30,166 nt of DNA from the NCBI GenBank assembly GCA_021809365.1, contig JAKBAC010000029.1:1-30166 (forward strand), written 5' to 3'. This DNA comes from Planctomycetota bacterium (lineage in GTDB: Bacteria; Planctomycetota; Phycisphaerae; WQYP01). The position numbers and the translations under genes are program-made. The notes beneath the pieces are model-generated. The model saw nothing but the letters and a program-made list of their open reading frames with translations, had not been told where the DNA came from and did no database searches. This document shows, piece by piece, positions 7,535 through 16,175 of this stretch; within the stretch, counting starts at the first letter, position 1; every line of letters begins with the position of its first letter.

Positions 7535-9196
7535 TCATACCTGGTGTGCGGCGAAATCTTGAAGGTCCCGCATCACTGCGGGTAGCGGGCCATTGACGCC
7601 GGTCAATTTCCGATAGAGCGCGTAAAGCGTGTCATATTGTCTGGTGATGGCGAGGTTCGGTTGATATATCAGGTCTGTGCGCTGACGCGCCATTGTTCGG
7701 ATGGTATCCGTTACAGTTTTGCATCCGGTATGCCTGGTATCCGCAACGATGCAACCGAGAATGGCGGCCCCCAGAGCCACGCTTTGTGTGCTTTCAGGAA
7801 GGGTAATTCGCGCTTTGAGCACATCGGAATAAATCCGCATCATCAGGGGAGATTTGGTCGGCAAGCCACCGCTGGCAATAAACCCATTGACGGCCACGCC
7901 ATTTTCTCGAAGCAATTCGACAATCCAGCGCACGCCAAATGCGGTTGCTTCCATAAGGGCACGATACATTTGTTCGGGCCGCGTTGTCAGCGACAGGCCG
8001 AGAAATGCGCCGCTGATTCGGCCATCCATAAGCGGCGTGCGGCAGCCATTGAGCCAGTCAATGGCCAGTACGCCGTGGCTTCCCGGAGCCAGTGCCGCCG
8101 CCGCCACATTCATCCGCTCATGGGAAACGCCCAATGTCCGCACCAGCCAGGCAAGAGCATCGCCAACACTGGCCTGGCCGGTTTCATAGCCGAAGCTACC
8201 AGGCAGGATGCCATCTTCGACTACCCCGGCGATGCCCGGCACACAATGTTCATGAGAGGAATTCAACATGTGGCAGGAACTCGTACCAATGACCATGACC
8301 AAGGTATCGTTCTCGCATACGCCCGAGCCGGGAAGCCCCGCATGCGCGTCGATGATCGCCGCACTGACCGGAATTCCCGGACGCAAATTCAGCAATTCCG
8401 CCGCTTTTACAGAAAGCATTCCAGCCCGCTGACCCGGTGCGAGCATTCGGCCGGGCATTTTTTCCGTAACTACTCCGGCGAGCTTGGGGTGAACGGCCGC
8501 AAGGAAATCAGGCGATGGAAACCCGTCACGTTTACTCCAGCACCCTTTGTAACCGGCCTGACAAGTGGAACGGACCAGATTGCGGCCCTGGCACAGCGGC
8601 CATGGGCCATCCGTCAATTGCCAGACCAGCCAGTCACCGGCTTCCAACCAGACCTCCGCGGCGCAATAAACATCAGGCGCTTCTTCGAGCGTTTCGAGAA
8701 TCTTTGGAAAGAACCATTCCAGGCCAACGGTTCCACCATATCGGCTAAGCCAATCTTCATTGCGCGCGCGAGCAACCTCATTGATGCGGTCCGTCTGCCG
8801 CTTGGCACCATGATGCTTCCAGAGTTTAGGCCATGCCAGCGGCACATTGCCAAATCCGGACGTCAGGCACAGAGGTGTACCATCCGCTTTCGTCGGCAAC
8901 ATCGTGCAGCTCGTGAAGGCCACTCCGATCCCCACGATTTGTTCCGGTCGGCACTTTCCGGCTTTCAGCGCCGCCCTACACGCCTGCGCCAAATTCGTCA
9001 GCCAATCCTGTGGATGCTGAAGCGCGTAATTGGGCGGAAGTTTGCGGCCATCCGGTAACTGGTGATCCATTACGCCGTGGGTATATTTTTCCTCGGCCTG
9101 TGCAATAATTTCGCCATTGACAATATTCGCAATGATAACCCGGACGGATTCTGTACCGAAATCGAATCCCAGCGAAAAATAATGCTGTTTACTCAT
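7535..9196 (-). CDS. araB: Ribulokinase (FGGY family)
   Basis: This 553-residue protein is a normal length for AraB, which phosphorylates L-ribulose to L-ribulose 5-phosphate with ATP in the cytoplasm. Seen: the N-terminal phosphate loop FDFGTESVRV, the AraB-typical segments LPDGRKLPPNYALQHPQDWL, PLAWPKLWKHHGAK and YGGTVGLEWFFPK, the substrate segment IIDAHAG with the catalytic Asp, and a C-terminal GGLPTKSPLMMRIYSDVL. ATG at 9196, with AAGGA upstream. It is the last gene of a leftward operon with a sugar ABC transporter and an isomerase. The separation from the permease is about 120 bases. The AraB subgroup is clear. The physiological substrate could still be another ketopentose. Confidence 0.85.
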   Translation of the reverse strand: MSKQHYFSLGFDFGTESVRVIIANIVNGEIIAQAEEKYTHGVMDHQLPDGRKLPPNYALQHPQDWLTNLAQACRAALKAGKCRPEQIVGIGVAFTSCTMLPTKADGTPLCLTSGFGNVPLAWPKLWKHHGAKRQTDRINEVARARNEDWLSRYGGTVGLEWFFPKILETLEEAPDVYCAAEVWLEAGDWLVWQLTDGPWPLCQGRNLVRSTCQAGYKGCWSKRDGFPSPDFLAAVHPKLAGVVTEKMPGRMLAPGQRAGMLSVKAAELLNLRPGIPVSAAIIDAHAGLPGSGVCENDTLVMVIGTSSCHMLNSSHEHCVPGIAGVVEDGILPGSFGYETGQASVGDALAWLVRTLGVSHERMNVAAAALAPGSHGVLAIDWLNGCRTPLMDGRISGAFLGLSLTTRPEQMYRALMEATAFGVRWIVELLRENGVAVNGFIASGGLPTKSPLMMRIYSDVLKARITLPESTQSVALGAAILGCIVADTRHTGCKTVTDTIRTMARQRTDLIYQPNLAITRQYDTLYALYRKLTGVNGPLPAVMRDLQDFAAHQV

Positions 9197-9318
9197 CGTT
9201 ACACATCCTTGCTTAGAGTCGGTGCCTGATTAGTTTCGGGCTTTCGCCGCCACATCGGCCAGTTGGCCGCGCTTCCACCGCACTGCTGTCCGAATGCGGT
9301 GGAAGTATAGTCGCGCGG

Positions 9319-10416
9319 TTAGCTGCGCCGTTTCTGCGCCAACACCGCCACGACGATAATGGCTCCGGTAAGCATTAATCGACCAGCGTCGGGAACGGCG
9401 TTAAGACTCAATATCTTCTCCATATATCCAATGGTCAACATGCCCAATATGGTCAGTCCCATGCCACCGCGCCCCCCCATCAGGCTCGTACCGCCGATGA
9501 CCACAATGGCGATTGCCGTCAGTTCAGAACCGACGCCCGCACGCGGGTCACCCTGCTGTTCCTGCGCCGCTTCGCAAATGCCGGCAATTGCCGCAAATAA
9601 ACCGGAAGCCATATACGCGGCAATTTTCGCACCCGCTACAGGCACACCGGAAAGTCGCGCTGCCTCCTCATTGCCACCGATCGCAAAGAGATAGCGCCCC
9701 CAGCGGTGCCGGGAAAGTGCCAACCACGCCACACCGGCACAGCCGATGAGAATCACGGTGACTACCGCCAGATATCCACCACATACACTGGAATTAATGG
9801 CCTGAAGAATCGTCGGCACGGGAACATAATGGTAGGTTCCATCAGCATTGGCCATGGCTGTTGATACTTCCATATTGCCGCTGACATATTCCGCCAGACC
9901 GCGCGCGAAAACCATCATGGCCAGCGTCGCAATGAACGGTTGAATTCCAAACCATGCAATCAGGCCACCGGAAAAGGCCCCCACCACCGCACCAATCAGC
10001 AGCGACAGTGGTATTGCGATCCAGCCGGACCAACCCCAGTGAATACTCATGATGGAAAAACATACTCCCACCAGAGCCAGCACACTGCCGACGGACAAGT
10101 CGATTCCACCGGTGATGATGACCAGGGTCATGCCGCAGGCGAGAATACCATAATCCGACACTTCGCGCAGGGTGTCGCGCTGTGTGGCAATCTTAAAAAA
10201 TGAACCGTTGGCATTGAAGATCGCCCCCAATACCAGCACCAGTACCAGCGCCGCCACCGCCCGCGCCACCGGTGTGGATATCCAGCGGCGCAAGGCGCTG
10301 GTGCCCGGAATTGCCACGCTTGGATTGACATCTGTGACCACGCTGGATGGAGAGTCACCGGCGGAAGAATCCTTCTTTTGCATAGACGATTGGCTTGATG
10401 TCGTTCCCTGATTCAC
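9319..10416 (-). CDS. Sugar ABC transporter permease (RbsC/AraH family)
   Basis: A 365-residue inner-membrane permease of the ribose/xylose/arabinose type with about 9-10 hydrophobic segments. Seen: the family motifs TLREVSDYGILACGMTLVI and TGGIDLSVGS, and a late VIGGTSLMGGRGG loop that contacts the ATPase. I chose the GTG at 10416 because AGGAG precedes it and its GTGA overlaps the stop codon of the ATPase gene, which implies translational coupling. The longer open frame upstream lies inside the ATPase gene and is not protein-like. The N-terminus is Ser-rich and about 50 residues longer than usual before the first helix. Confidence 0.9.
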   Translation of the reverse strand: MNQGTTSSQSSMQKKDSSAGDSPSSVVTDVNPSVAIPGTSALRRWISTPVARAVAALVLVLVLGAIFNANGSFFKIATQRDTLREVSDYGILACGMTLVIITGGIDLSVGSVLALVGVCFSIMSIHWGWSGWIAIPLSLLIGAVVGAFSGGLIAWFGIQPFIATLAMMVFARGLAEYVSGNMEVSTAMANADGTYHYVPVPTILQAINSSVCGGYLAVVTVILIGCAGVAWLALSRHRWGRYLFAIGGNEEAARLSGVPVAGAKIAAYMASGLFAAIAGICEAAQEQQGDPRAGVGSELTAIAIVVIGGTSLMGGRGGMGLTILGMLTIGYMEKILSLNAVPDAGRLMLTGAIIVVAVLAQKRRS

Positions 10417-12029
10417 GAGAGTATCTCCTGTTCCGCCGACCGCCCCATGGCGGCATTCACAATTGCCTGCGGTGTGGCTTGCGGTCCGGAAAGTGTGGCG
10501 GTTATCCGCCCGCGATGCATCACCAGTATCCGATCGCTCATTGCAAGCAACTCCGGCATTTCCGAGGTAATCAAAATAATCGCGATGCCCTGGGCCGTCC
10601 ATCGATTCATTAACTCATAAATTTCATGCTTAGCGCCCACATCCACGCCGCGAGTCGGTTCATCAAGCAGCAGGACACGGGGATTCGTCTGCATCCATTT
10701 GGCAAGTACCACCTTTTGCTGATTGCCGCCGGAAAGCTTTCCAACTTCCATATCCAACGAATGTGCCCGCAGACGCAGTGATGTAGCGCTATCACGTGCC
10801 GCCCGCAGTTCACGCGCCCCGCGACGCCAGCCCGCAGTGGAAAAATCCCGCAGTTTTGCCAGCGTGATGTTGGCGATAATAGACATCGGAAGAATCAGGC
10901 CGGTGGCCTTGCGGTCATTGGTCAACAACGCAACACCCTGTTGTATTGCCTGATATGGACGATCAATGGTTACACGTTGGTTGTCGATCCACAGCTTTCC
11001 AGACGCCCGTTTTCCGTATGCCCCGAATAATCCCAAAAGCAGGTGGCTATTTCCCGAACCTTCCAGACCGGCTAAACCAAGTATCTCACCCTGGCGGACC
11101 GCCAGTGACACGTCTCGCACCAGCGGCTGATGGCCACGAAATGGACTGGCAACCTTGAATTCGCTGATTTTCAATACTTCTTTTCCAGGCGGCGGGGCGA
11201 CGCGCGAAAATTGCTGCTCCATCGGACGGCCCACCATCCAGTGAATCAGTTTAGGTATCGGAAGTTCCGCGGCCGGAACCGAACCGATCAACCTTCCATC
11301 CCGCAGCACTGTGATACGATCCGCAAGGTGTTCAATTTCTTCCATCTTGTGGGAGATATAGACAATTCCACAACCCCGCTTCTTAAGGTCGCTGATTAAT
11401 GCGAAAAGCTTTTCCGCTTCCCGGGTATTAAGCGCGCTGGTCGGTTCATCCATAACAATTACCTGGGCATTCCGACTCATCGCTTTGGCGATTTCGATCA
11501 GATGCCGGGTGGCAATAGGCAGATCGCCGACCCGATCGTCCGGATGGGCTTGGACACCCAGTTGCGTCAGCAATTGTTCTGTTTCACGGGCTTGTATCTG
11601 ATCCCGCACAAAACCCGCACGATGCGCAAATCGCCCAAGAAAAATATTGTCCGCAACCGACATTGACGATACGAGTGATAATTCCTGGTATATCACGGAG
11701 ATGCCCATGGCGGCGGCTTCCAGAGGAGAATTCAGCCGCACCCGCTTTCCCCCGACCTCCATTGTTCCCGAATAATCACTGTAGACGCCGGCCAAAATTT
11801 TTACCAGCGTGCTCTTGCCGGCCCCATTCTCACCAGCCAGAATGTGGACTTCACCGGGATAAATGTTGAAATCGACATTCTGCAACACCTGCACGGGGCC
11901 GAACCGTTTGCCAATCGCGCTTAGACGCACCAGAGGAGGTTGCGTGTGATCCGCGCACTTCCCATACCCGACAACTGCGCCCGCCTCCGCCTCGGAAGCC
12001 TTTCCGGAATTTTCAGGTTGTTCTATCAA
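10413..12029 (-). CDS. Sugar ABC transporter ATP-binding protein (RbsA/AraG/XylG type)
   Basis: A 538-residue double nucleotide-binding protein that powers sugar import. Seen: in the first domain, Walker A GENGAGKST and Walker B VIVMDEPTSAL; in the second domain, a degenerate Walker A (GLEGSGNS, Lys replaced by Asn), the signature LSGGNQQKV and Walker B LLLDEPTRG. Degenerate second P-loops and a modified first signature are normal for this subfamily. The first available start is TTG at 12029; an in-frame stop lies at 12048-12050. The N-terminal 35 residues are not conserved-looking, so a GTG slightly downstream is an alternative. The gene overlaps the permease start. Confidence 0.9.
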   Translation of the reverse strand: MIEQPENSGKASEAEAGAVVGYGKCADHTQPPLVRLSAIGKRFGPVQVLQNVDFNIYPGEVHILAGENGAGKSTLVKILAGVYSDYSGTMEVGGKRVRLNSPLEAAAMGISVIYQELSLVSSMSVADNIFLGRFAHRAGFVRDQIQARETEQLLTQLGVQAHPDDRVGDLPIATRHLIEIAKAMSRNAQVIVMDEPTSALNTREAEKLFALISDLKKRGCGIVYISHKMEEIEHLADRITVLRDGRLIGSVPAAELPIPKLIHWMVGRPMEQQFSRVAPPPGKEVLKISEFKVASPFRGHQPLVRDVSLAVRQGEILGLAGLEGSGNSHLLLGLFGAYGKRASGKLWIDNQRVTIDRPYQAIQQGVALLTNDRKATGLILPMSIIANITLAKLRDFSTAGWRRGARELRAARDSATSLRLRAHSLDMEVGKLSGGNQQKVVLAKWMQTNPRVLLLDEPTRGVDVGAKHEIYELMNRWTAQGIAIILITSEMPELLAMSDRILVMHRGRITATLSGPQATPQAIVNAAMGRSAEQEILS

Positions 12030-12202
12030 CCAGACACCTGATTGCTGTTACCCATCGCCGCCAAAAGTCAACGCATCCAGCGGCACTTACATGGCAACAT
12101 CCCCACAATGTGCCTACAAAAACAATGGGTACGGAACTCATCACATACCTGATGGCGAGGGCATCGTGCGGATATTCCCGAACCATCCATTATCCTCTCA
12201 TA

Positions 12203-13201
12203 TCATGGCAGAGGCGCACCGCCCTGTGCCAGATTCGCTTTGGTATAGAGCCGAGAGGACAGCGTAATGCGTTTCGGAACTTTCTGTCCATGAAGTATCT
12301 TCCACGCGGCGGCGATGGCATGTCGTCCACAGGTGGGGTAGCGAAACGTCGCGTCTAGATAGCCCTGCGCTATATATGCAAGCCCCAGCGAAGGCAGACC
12401 GTCAATACCGACGAATTTCATGTCTTTTGCCCGGCCAGCCGCTTTAGCGGCCAGATACGCTCCATAAGCACCCGGATCATTCGCGGCGTATACCAGGTTA
12501 ATATCCGGAAAGCGTGTTAGCGCCGATTCCATCTCGCGGCGGGCAATGTTCTGCTGCCACTTCATATCGGCTGTATAAATGACATGAATTTGGGTTCCCT
12601 TAATGCCCTGTTTAAACCCGGCATTGCGTTCCTGACCGGGACTGGAAGTCATAGACCCCTCCAATTCCACAACATTCCCTTTTCCATGCAATTCGTTGAC
12701 AATCCATTTGCCGGCGGCACGACCAATGTCGGTATTGCTGGCACCAATAAAACAGGTGTATTGATTGCCCAGCACCGCCCGATCCAGCACGATAACCGGA
12801 ATGCCGGATTGATAGGCCTTCGCGAGAGGCTGTGTCAACGGAGCCGTCTCCTTGGGGCTGACAATAATCAGATTGACTCCCGCCTGAACAAATTCCGCAA
12901 TTTGCGCCCGCTGCTGCAATACGCTGTTCTGGGCATCCTTGAAAATAACCTTCAGGGCGGGATATTTACTGGCCGCTTTTTTAATGTCTGCATCCATTTG
13001 TACGCGCCACGGCTCGCCCAAAGTACACTGTGACATTCCAATGACCCATTTCTTCGCCGGTGCTTTGGCTATGGAAGCTGAACCCGTCGTGGCTGCCGCC
13101 GACTTTGCAGTCGGCACGGAATTTTTGCTATGGCAACCAGCCAGAAAGATTGCGGTACCGGCAAACGTCATTAGCCAACCTAATCGATGAACTCGTAACA
13201 T
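12203..13201 (-). CDS. Lipoprotein sugar-binding protein of an ABC importer
   Basis: A 332-residue type I periplasmic binding protein (RbsB-like, Peripla_BP_4). Seen: a lipoprotein signal MLRVHRLGWLM...FLAGC with the lipobox Leu-Ala-Gly-Cys, an Ala/Ser-rich linker, then the domain start KKWVIGMSQCTLGEPWRVQM, the ribose-binding-type GVNLIIVSPKE and IPVIVLDRAV, and a C-terminal hinge with GIDGLPSLG. ATG at 13201 with AGGAG eight bases upstream. It binds a sugar at the outer face of the inner membrane and delivers it to the permease encoded downstream. The ligand is unknown; the operon with AraB and an isomerase suggests L-arabinose or a similar sugar. A 173-base gap with no supported gene separates it from the ATPase gene. 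Confidence 0.88.
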   Translation of the reverse strand: MLRVHRLGWLMTFAGTAIFLAGCHSKNSVPTAKSAAATTGSASIAKAPAKKWVIGMSQCTLGEPWRVQMDADIKKAASKYPALKVIFKDAQNSVLQQRAQIAEFVQAGVNLIIVSPKETAPLTQPLAKAYQSGIPVIVLDRAVLGNQYTCFIGASNTDIGRAAGKWIVNELHGKGNVVELEGSMTSSPGQERNAGFKQGIKGTQIHVIYTADMKWQQNIARREMESALTRFPDINLVYAANDPGAYGAYLAAKAAGRAKDMKFVGIDGLPSLGLAYIAQGYLDATFRYPTCGRHAIAAAWKILHGQKVPKRITLSSRLYTKANLAQGGAPLP

Positions 13202-13300
13202 GTTGTGCTCCTGCGCAAAAACAAAACAATGGAAAATATCCAAGTTAGTCAATTACACCTATATACGATAGGAATCCCCTGTCGGTTCCGCCCCAACGTT

Positions 13301-14764
13301 TTACTTCAACGTTGTGACTTCAATATCCAGTTGTTCACACGCCGCCGTCAACGATGCCACATGGTCGCCGAATATCCCGTGAATATGATTGGAGTAATAA
13401 TGCTCGCCGATGGTCTCCGGGGCGCATTGGAAACGCACAAACATGTGCGGCCAAGTGTAGTTGGTCTGTTGCGCAAGATTTTCCATGGTCTGATAACCGA
13501 GATCGGGAACGCTGGCCCGAACCAGATGCATCTGAAACTGGCCCTTCTTCCGCGTGATGCGCCCCAATGTCATCAATTTCGCCGGGGCGGAATACAACTG
13601 CACACTGGCTCCGCCGGCGGGAAAGTAAAAATCCAATGATGGATAAAGTGTCACAGCCTTCCAATTCTCACGGTAATTATTGCTGCGATGACTGAACCAC
13701 GGGGCATGTTGACCGGAATTCACAAGATCATATACATCATGCTCGGCGAAGTAATGCCGCATGTCGGCAAACAATACCGGCGTGCCGCTGATTAAATGCA
13801 TTAACTGCATGGTCAGCGCTCCATTGCTGTCGCATTCGGTGGCACACACCAGCGGCTTTTTCTTCGAGTTTTCCCAGTCCGCCGTGTCATTGAGCAGCGC
13901 CTCCGGCACGTCCATGATGCACATGTGCGGCTGCTCCGTCATATCCAATTGTCCGGTCAGCCCACAGAAGTCAATGCCTTCATCCCGGCAAAAATCCTTG
14001 ACTGCCAAATAGACCCGTACTTGCCGCGCCAATGTACCATCTACGCCCGGCGTGAGTTTTTTACCATCATATTTTATTTCCTTGCAGACCTTCTCCAGCC
14101 AGTCCAACCCGGCTTTCACCCGCTTTACTTCGATCTTTTTGGCCAGTTCCCAGAACCAGAGTTGTCCCCTATGATAGACATGCACACCGAACTGCCGCAT
14201 CCATTGGCTTTCATCCACATGCCCCGTGTACATTCCCATGGAGGGGCCATCAAACCGTCCATAGCGCATTCCATGAAGCTGTTTGGCCGCTGCAATCCCC
14301 TTGGCCCGCCGAACCGGATTGGCATCATTGAGCCAACCATCAAAAGCCGCCACGACAGTCGGGGCGGTCAGATCGCCCAAAGCACGCGAAAAAGGCCGAC
14401 CGATTTCACCCATACTGCCGGCGCTGGCAAAATATGCCACCCATCCCGGATAGGATGGGTTCAATACGCCGTACATCATAATTGGGATGGATTTGTCAAA
14501 CCGAATCGCCGCCTGCGCCGTTAAATCCGGATAGCTCCAGATAACAAAATTGAACACCACCGCGTCCACCCCGGCGTTATTAAGCCGTTCACATTGCCGG
14601 GCCACCGTGCTGTGATTCCACACCACGGCATTGCCGGGAACCACGTCATGCCCCAGGCTCTCCAGATATTTCTGCAGATTCTTTTGAAACTTCATGCAAT
14701 CAGGTGTTGCCAATTCAGTGACACGCTTCCGGCCGTCACCAAAGGTTAAAATGCCAATTTTCAT
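13301..14764 (-). CDS. L-fucose/L-arabinose isomerase-family protein
   Basis: A 487-residue cytoplasmic aldose-ketose isomerase of the FucI/AraA superfamily. Seen: N-terminal MKIGILTFGDGR, VVFNFVIWSYPDL, and a C-terminal half with candidate metal ligands Glu310 (in CATECDSNGAL), Asp334 (LFADMRHY) and His353 (SGQH), which match the Glu-Asp-His pattern of the family. ATG at 14764 with GGAG upstream, and a promoter at 14801-14828. It is the first gene of the sugar operon. With AraB downstream, the likely reaction is conversion of an L-aldopentose or deoxyhexose to the ketose that the kinase phosphorylates. It is distinct from classical AraA in its N-terminal sequence, so no symbol is given. Confidence 0.78.
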   Translation of the reverse strand: MKIGILTFGDGRKRVTELATPDCMKFQKNLQKYLESLGHDVVPGNAVVWNHSTVARQCERLNNAGVDAVVFNFVIWSYPDLTAQAAIRFDKSIPIMMYGVLNPSYPGWVAYFASAGSMGEIGRPFSRALGDLTAPTVVAAFDGWLNDANPVRRAKGIAAAKQLHGMRYGRFDGPSMGMYTGHVDESQWMRQFGVHVYHRGQLWFWELAKKIEVKRVKAGLDWLEKVCKEIKYDGKKLTPGVDGTLARQVRVYLAVKDFCRDEGIDFCGLTGQLDMTEQPHMCIMDVPEALLNDTADWENSKKKPLVCATECDSNGALTMQLMHLISGTPVLFADMRHYFAEHDVYDLVNSGQHAPWFSHRSNNYRENWKAVTLYPSLDFYFPAGGASVQLYSAPAKLMTLGRITRKKGQFQMHLVRASVPDLGYQTMENLAQQTNYTWPHMFVRFQCAPETIGEHYYSNHIHGIFGDHVASLTAACEQLDIEVTTLK

Positions 14765-14800
14765 TTATGTCTCCAAGTTATAACTCATTCTATTGCTGAG

Positions 14801-14828
14801 ATTATGCGCGCGTCGGCCATTTTTGCAA
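14801..14828 (-). promoter_or_regulatory. Promoter of the sugar operon
   Basis: On the minus strand, a -35 TTGCAA (14828 to 14823), a 16-base spacer and a -10 CATAAT (14806 to 14801) lie 37 bases before the isomerase ATG. No clear regulator gene or operator for this operon was found in the window. Confidence 0.45.
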
Positions 14829-14950
14829 GGTAGGTATTGATATTCAGAAGACCAACCGGTCATCGTGCTGATAGTTGTAAATGAACGGCCCTGAATTTTC
14901 GTCGCCCCGCGCAACGGAAGGTCGCGCTGAGGTGATGCACTACCGTGGGG

Positions 14951-15826
14951 TCACGCGCCGGGCCGCTGGGGTTTTACGATTTTCCAAGCCAAACCGCACG
15001 CCCGCATCAGCAGAATTGTTATGTAGGTGACATCAACCTCATACCAACGCATTCCATGCGCTGCGGAACGCTGCTGGGCATGATGATTGTTATGCCAGCC
15101 CTCTCCAAAGGACATCAACGCCACCCACCAATTGTTGCGGGAGTCATCGCCGGTTTCAAAGTTTCGATAGCCCCAGGTGTGGGCGGCGGAATTGACAAAC
15201 CAGGTTGCGTGATACATCACCACAACACGGGCACACACACCCCAGAGCACCCAGGATATGCCCCCTATCGGAGAACCAATCCAGGCCCATCCTCCGGCAA
15301 ATAGCATCATCGCAAGAAAAAACTGCGGTACATACCAATATCGATCAATAAAGCAGAGCACCGGATCGCGCTGAATATCCTTGGTGAGCTTGACCGGATC
15401 ATCACCGACGCGTGAGGAGTGAATAATCCAGAGAAGATGCGACCACGAAAACCCGTCGCGCGGAGAATGCGGATCACCCGGCTCGTCGGATTCCGTATGA
15501 TGCAGACGATGCGTACCAACCCACTGAATCGGGCCGCCCTGCCAGGAAAGGCACGCGAAAATGGTCAGAATATATTCCACCGGCTTGTACGTTACAAAAC
15601 TGCGGTGCGTGAGCAGGCGATGATAACCCAATGTTACACCCAATCCACCGGCGATCCAGGCCATGACAAAAAACACCACCAGCGATGACCAATAGAAAAA
15701 CAACGGGAGAAACGCCACCAGCGTCAGTACATGGAGTACCGCAAAAACCGTCATGTAAAACCATTTGAGGTGAACGATCCTGCCATCGCGTAATTCGCGC
15801 TCGAGAAGTTTGGTATTTGCCGCCAT
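14951..15826 (-). CDS. Acyl-CoA/acyl-lipid fatty acid desaturase
   Basis: A 291-residue membrane di-iron desaturase that introduces a double bond (delta-9 type by family) into fatty acyl chains. Seen: the three histidine boxes HRLLTH (69-74), HRLHH (106-110) and HNNHH (about 246-250), plus hydrophobic segments at about 25-60 and 165-205. ATG at 15826. The gene is single and diverges from the PEPCK operon. An extended -10 promoter lies 85 bases upstream. Its role is probably membrane fluidity control. The electron donor is not encoded nearby. Confidence 0.9.
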   Translation of the reverse strand: MAANTKLLERELRDGRIVHLKWFYMTVFAVLHVLTLVAFLPLFFYWSSLVVFFVMAWIAGGLGVTLGYHRLLTHRSFVTYKPVEYILTIFACLSWQGGPIQWVGTHRLHHTESDEPGDPHSPRDGFSWSHLLWIIHSSRVGDDPVKLTKDIQRDPVLCFIDRYWYVPQFFLAMMLFAGGWAWIGSPIGGISWVLWGVCARVVVMYHATWFVNSAAHTWGYRNFETGDDSRNNWWVALMSFGEGWHNNHHAQQRSAAHGMRWYEVDVTYITILLMRACGLAWKIVKPQRPGA

Positions 15827-15910
15827 GATCCGCCTTATTCTACCAGTCCACCGTCGAAGGAACAGAACCTAAATGCCCCGTCACAGCAAACACGACAATC
15901 CTTACACTTC

Positions 15911-15919
15911 ATTATACCA
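15911..15919 (-). promoter_or_regulatory. Extended -10 promoter of the desaturase gene
   Basis: On the minus strand TGGTATAAT (15919 to 15911) gives a perfect -10 with an extended TGN element. No good -35 is present, as is usual for extended -10 promoters. Confidence 0.5.
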
Positions 15920-16088
15920 TACCGTATGCTAAATGCGGAGCCGATGAAATTTTAATTGAACTGTCGAAACTTTGGTCGATAGTCCGGCGCAACTTCGATT
16001 GAGCACTTCTTCGCCTCATTCGCCATGCCGTATCCCATCGCATGGTTTATTGCCACGCCCCACGAGTGCCAGCCGCCTTTCGCTTCAC

Positions 16089-16118
16089 TTGCTCATTTCA
16101 TGTCCCACCCACTATATT
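16089..16118 (+). promoter_or_regulatory. Candidate promoter of the PEPCK-folD operon
   Basis: TTGCTC (16089-16094), an 18-base spacer and TATATT (16113-16118) lie 57 bases before the ATG. The -35 matches only its first three bases, so this is tentative. Confidence 0.35.
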
Positions 16119-16175
16119 CAGGTGACGGCCAGGAGTTGTACCCGATGTTGAGGGTTGATAGAAAGGCTTGCACGC

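Larger units (their letters stand above)
15827..16175. other. Divergent intergenic region between desaturase and PEPCK genes
   Basis: No gene is seen in these 349 bases. They hold a promoter candidate for each flanking gene, described separately. A further weak rightward candidate is TTGAAC (15956-15961) with GATAGT (15978-15983) at 16-base spacing. Confidence 0.5.

Noticed and set aside
7637..9058. A 473-codon open frame on the plus strand opposite the ribulokinase gene
   Set aside because: It is the antisense shadow of araB; its translation is rich in Arg, His and Pro and shows no domain, while the minus-strand frame has full AraB motifs.
10417..10602. N-terminal extension of the ABC permease
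   Set aside because: It overlaps the ATPase gene in another frame, has non-conserved composition, and the GTG at 10416 has a good ribosome site and a GTGA overlap.
13250..13300. Terminator or attenuator between the isomerase and binding-protein genes
   Set aside because: Only a 5-bp stem (CCTAT/ATAGG) is present, too weak to call.
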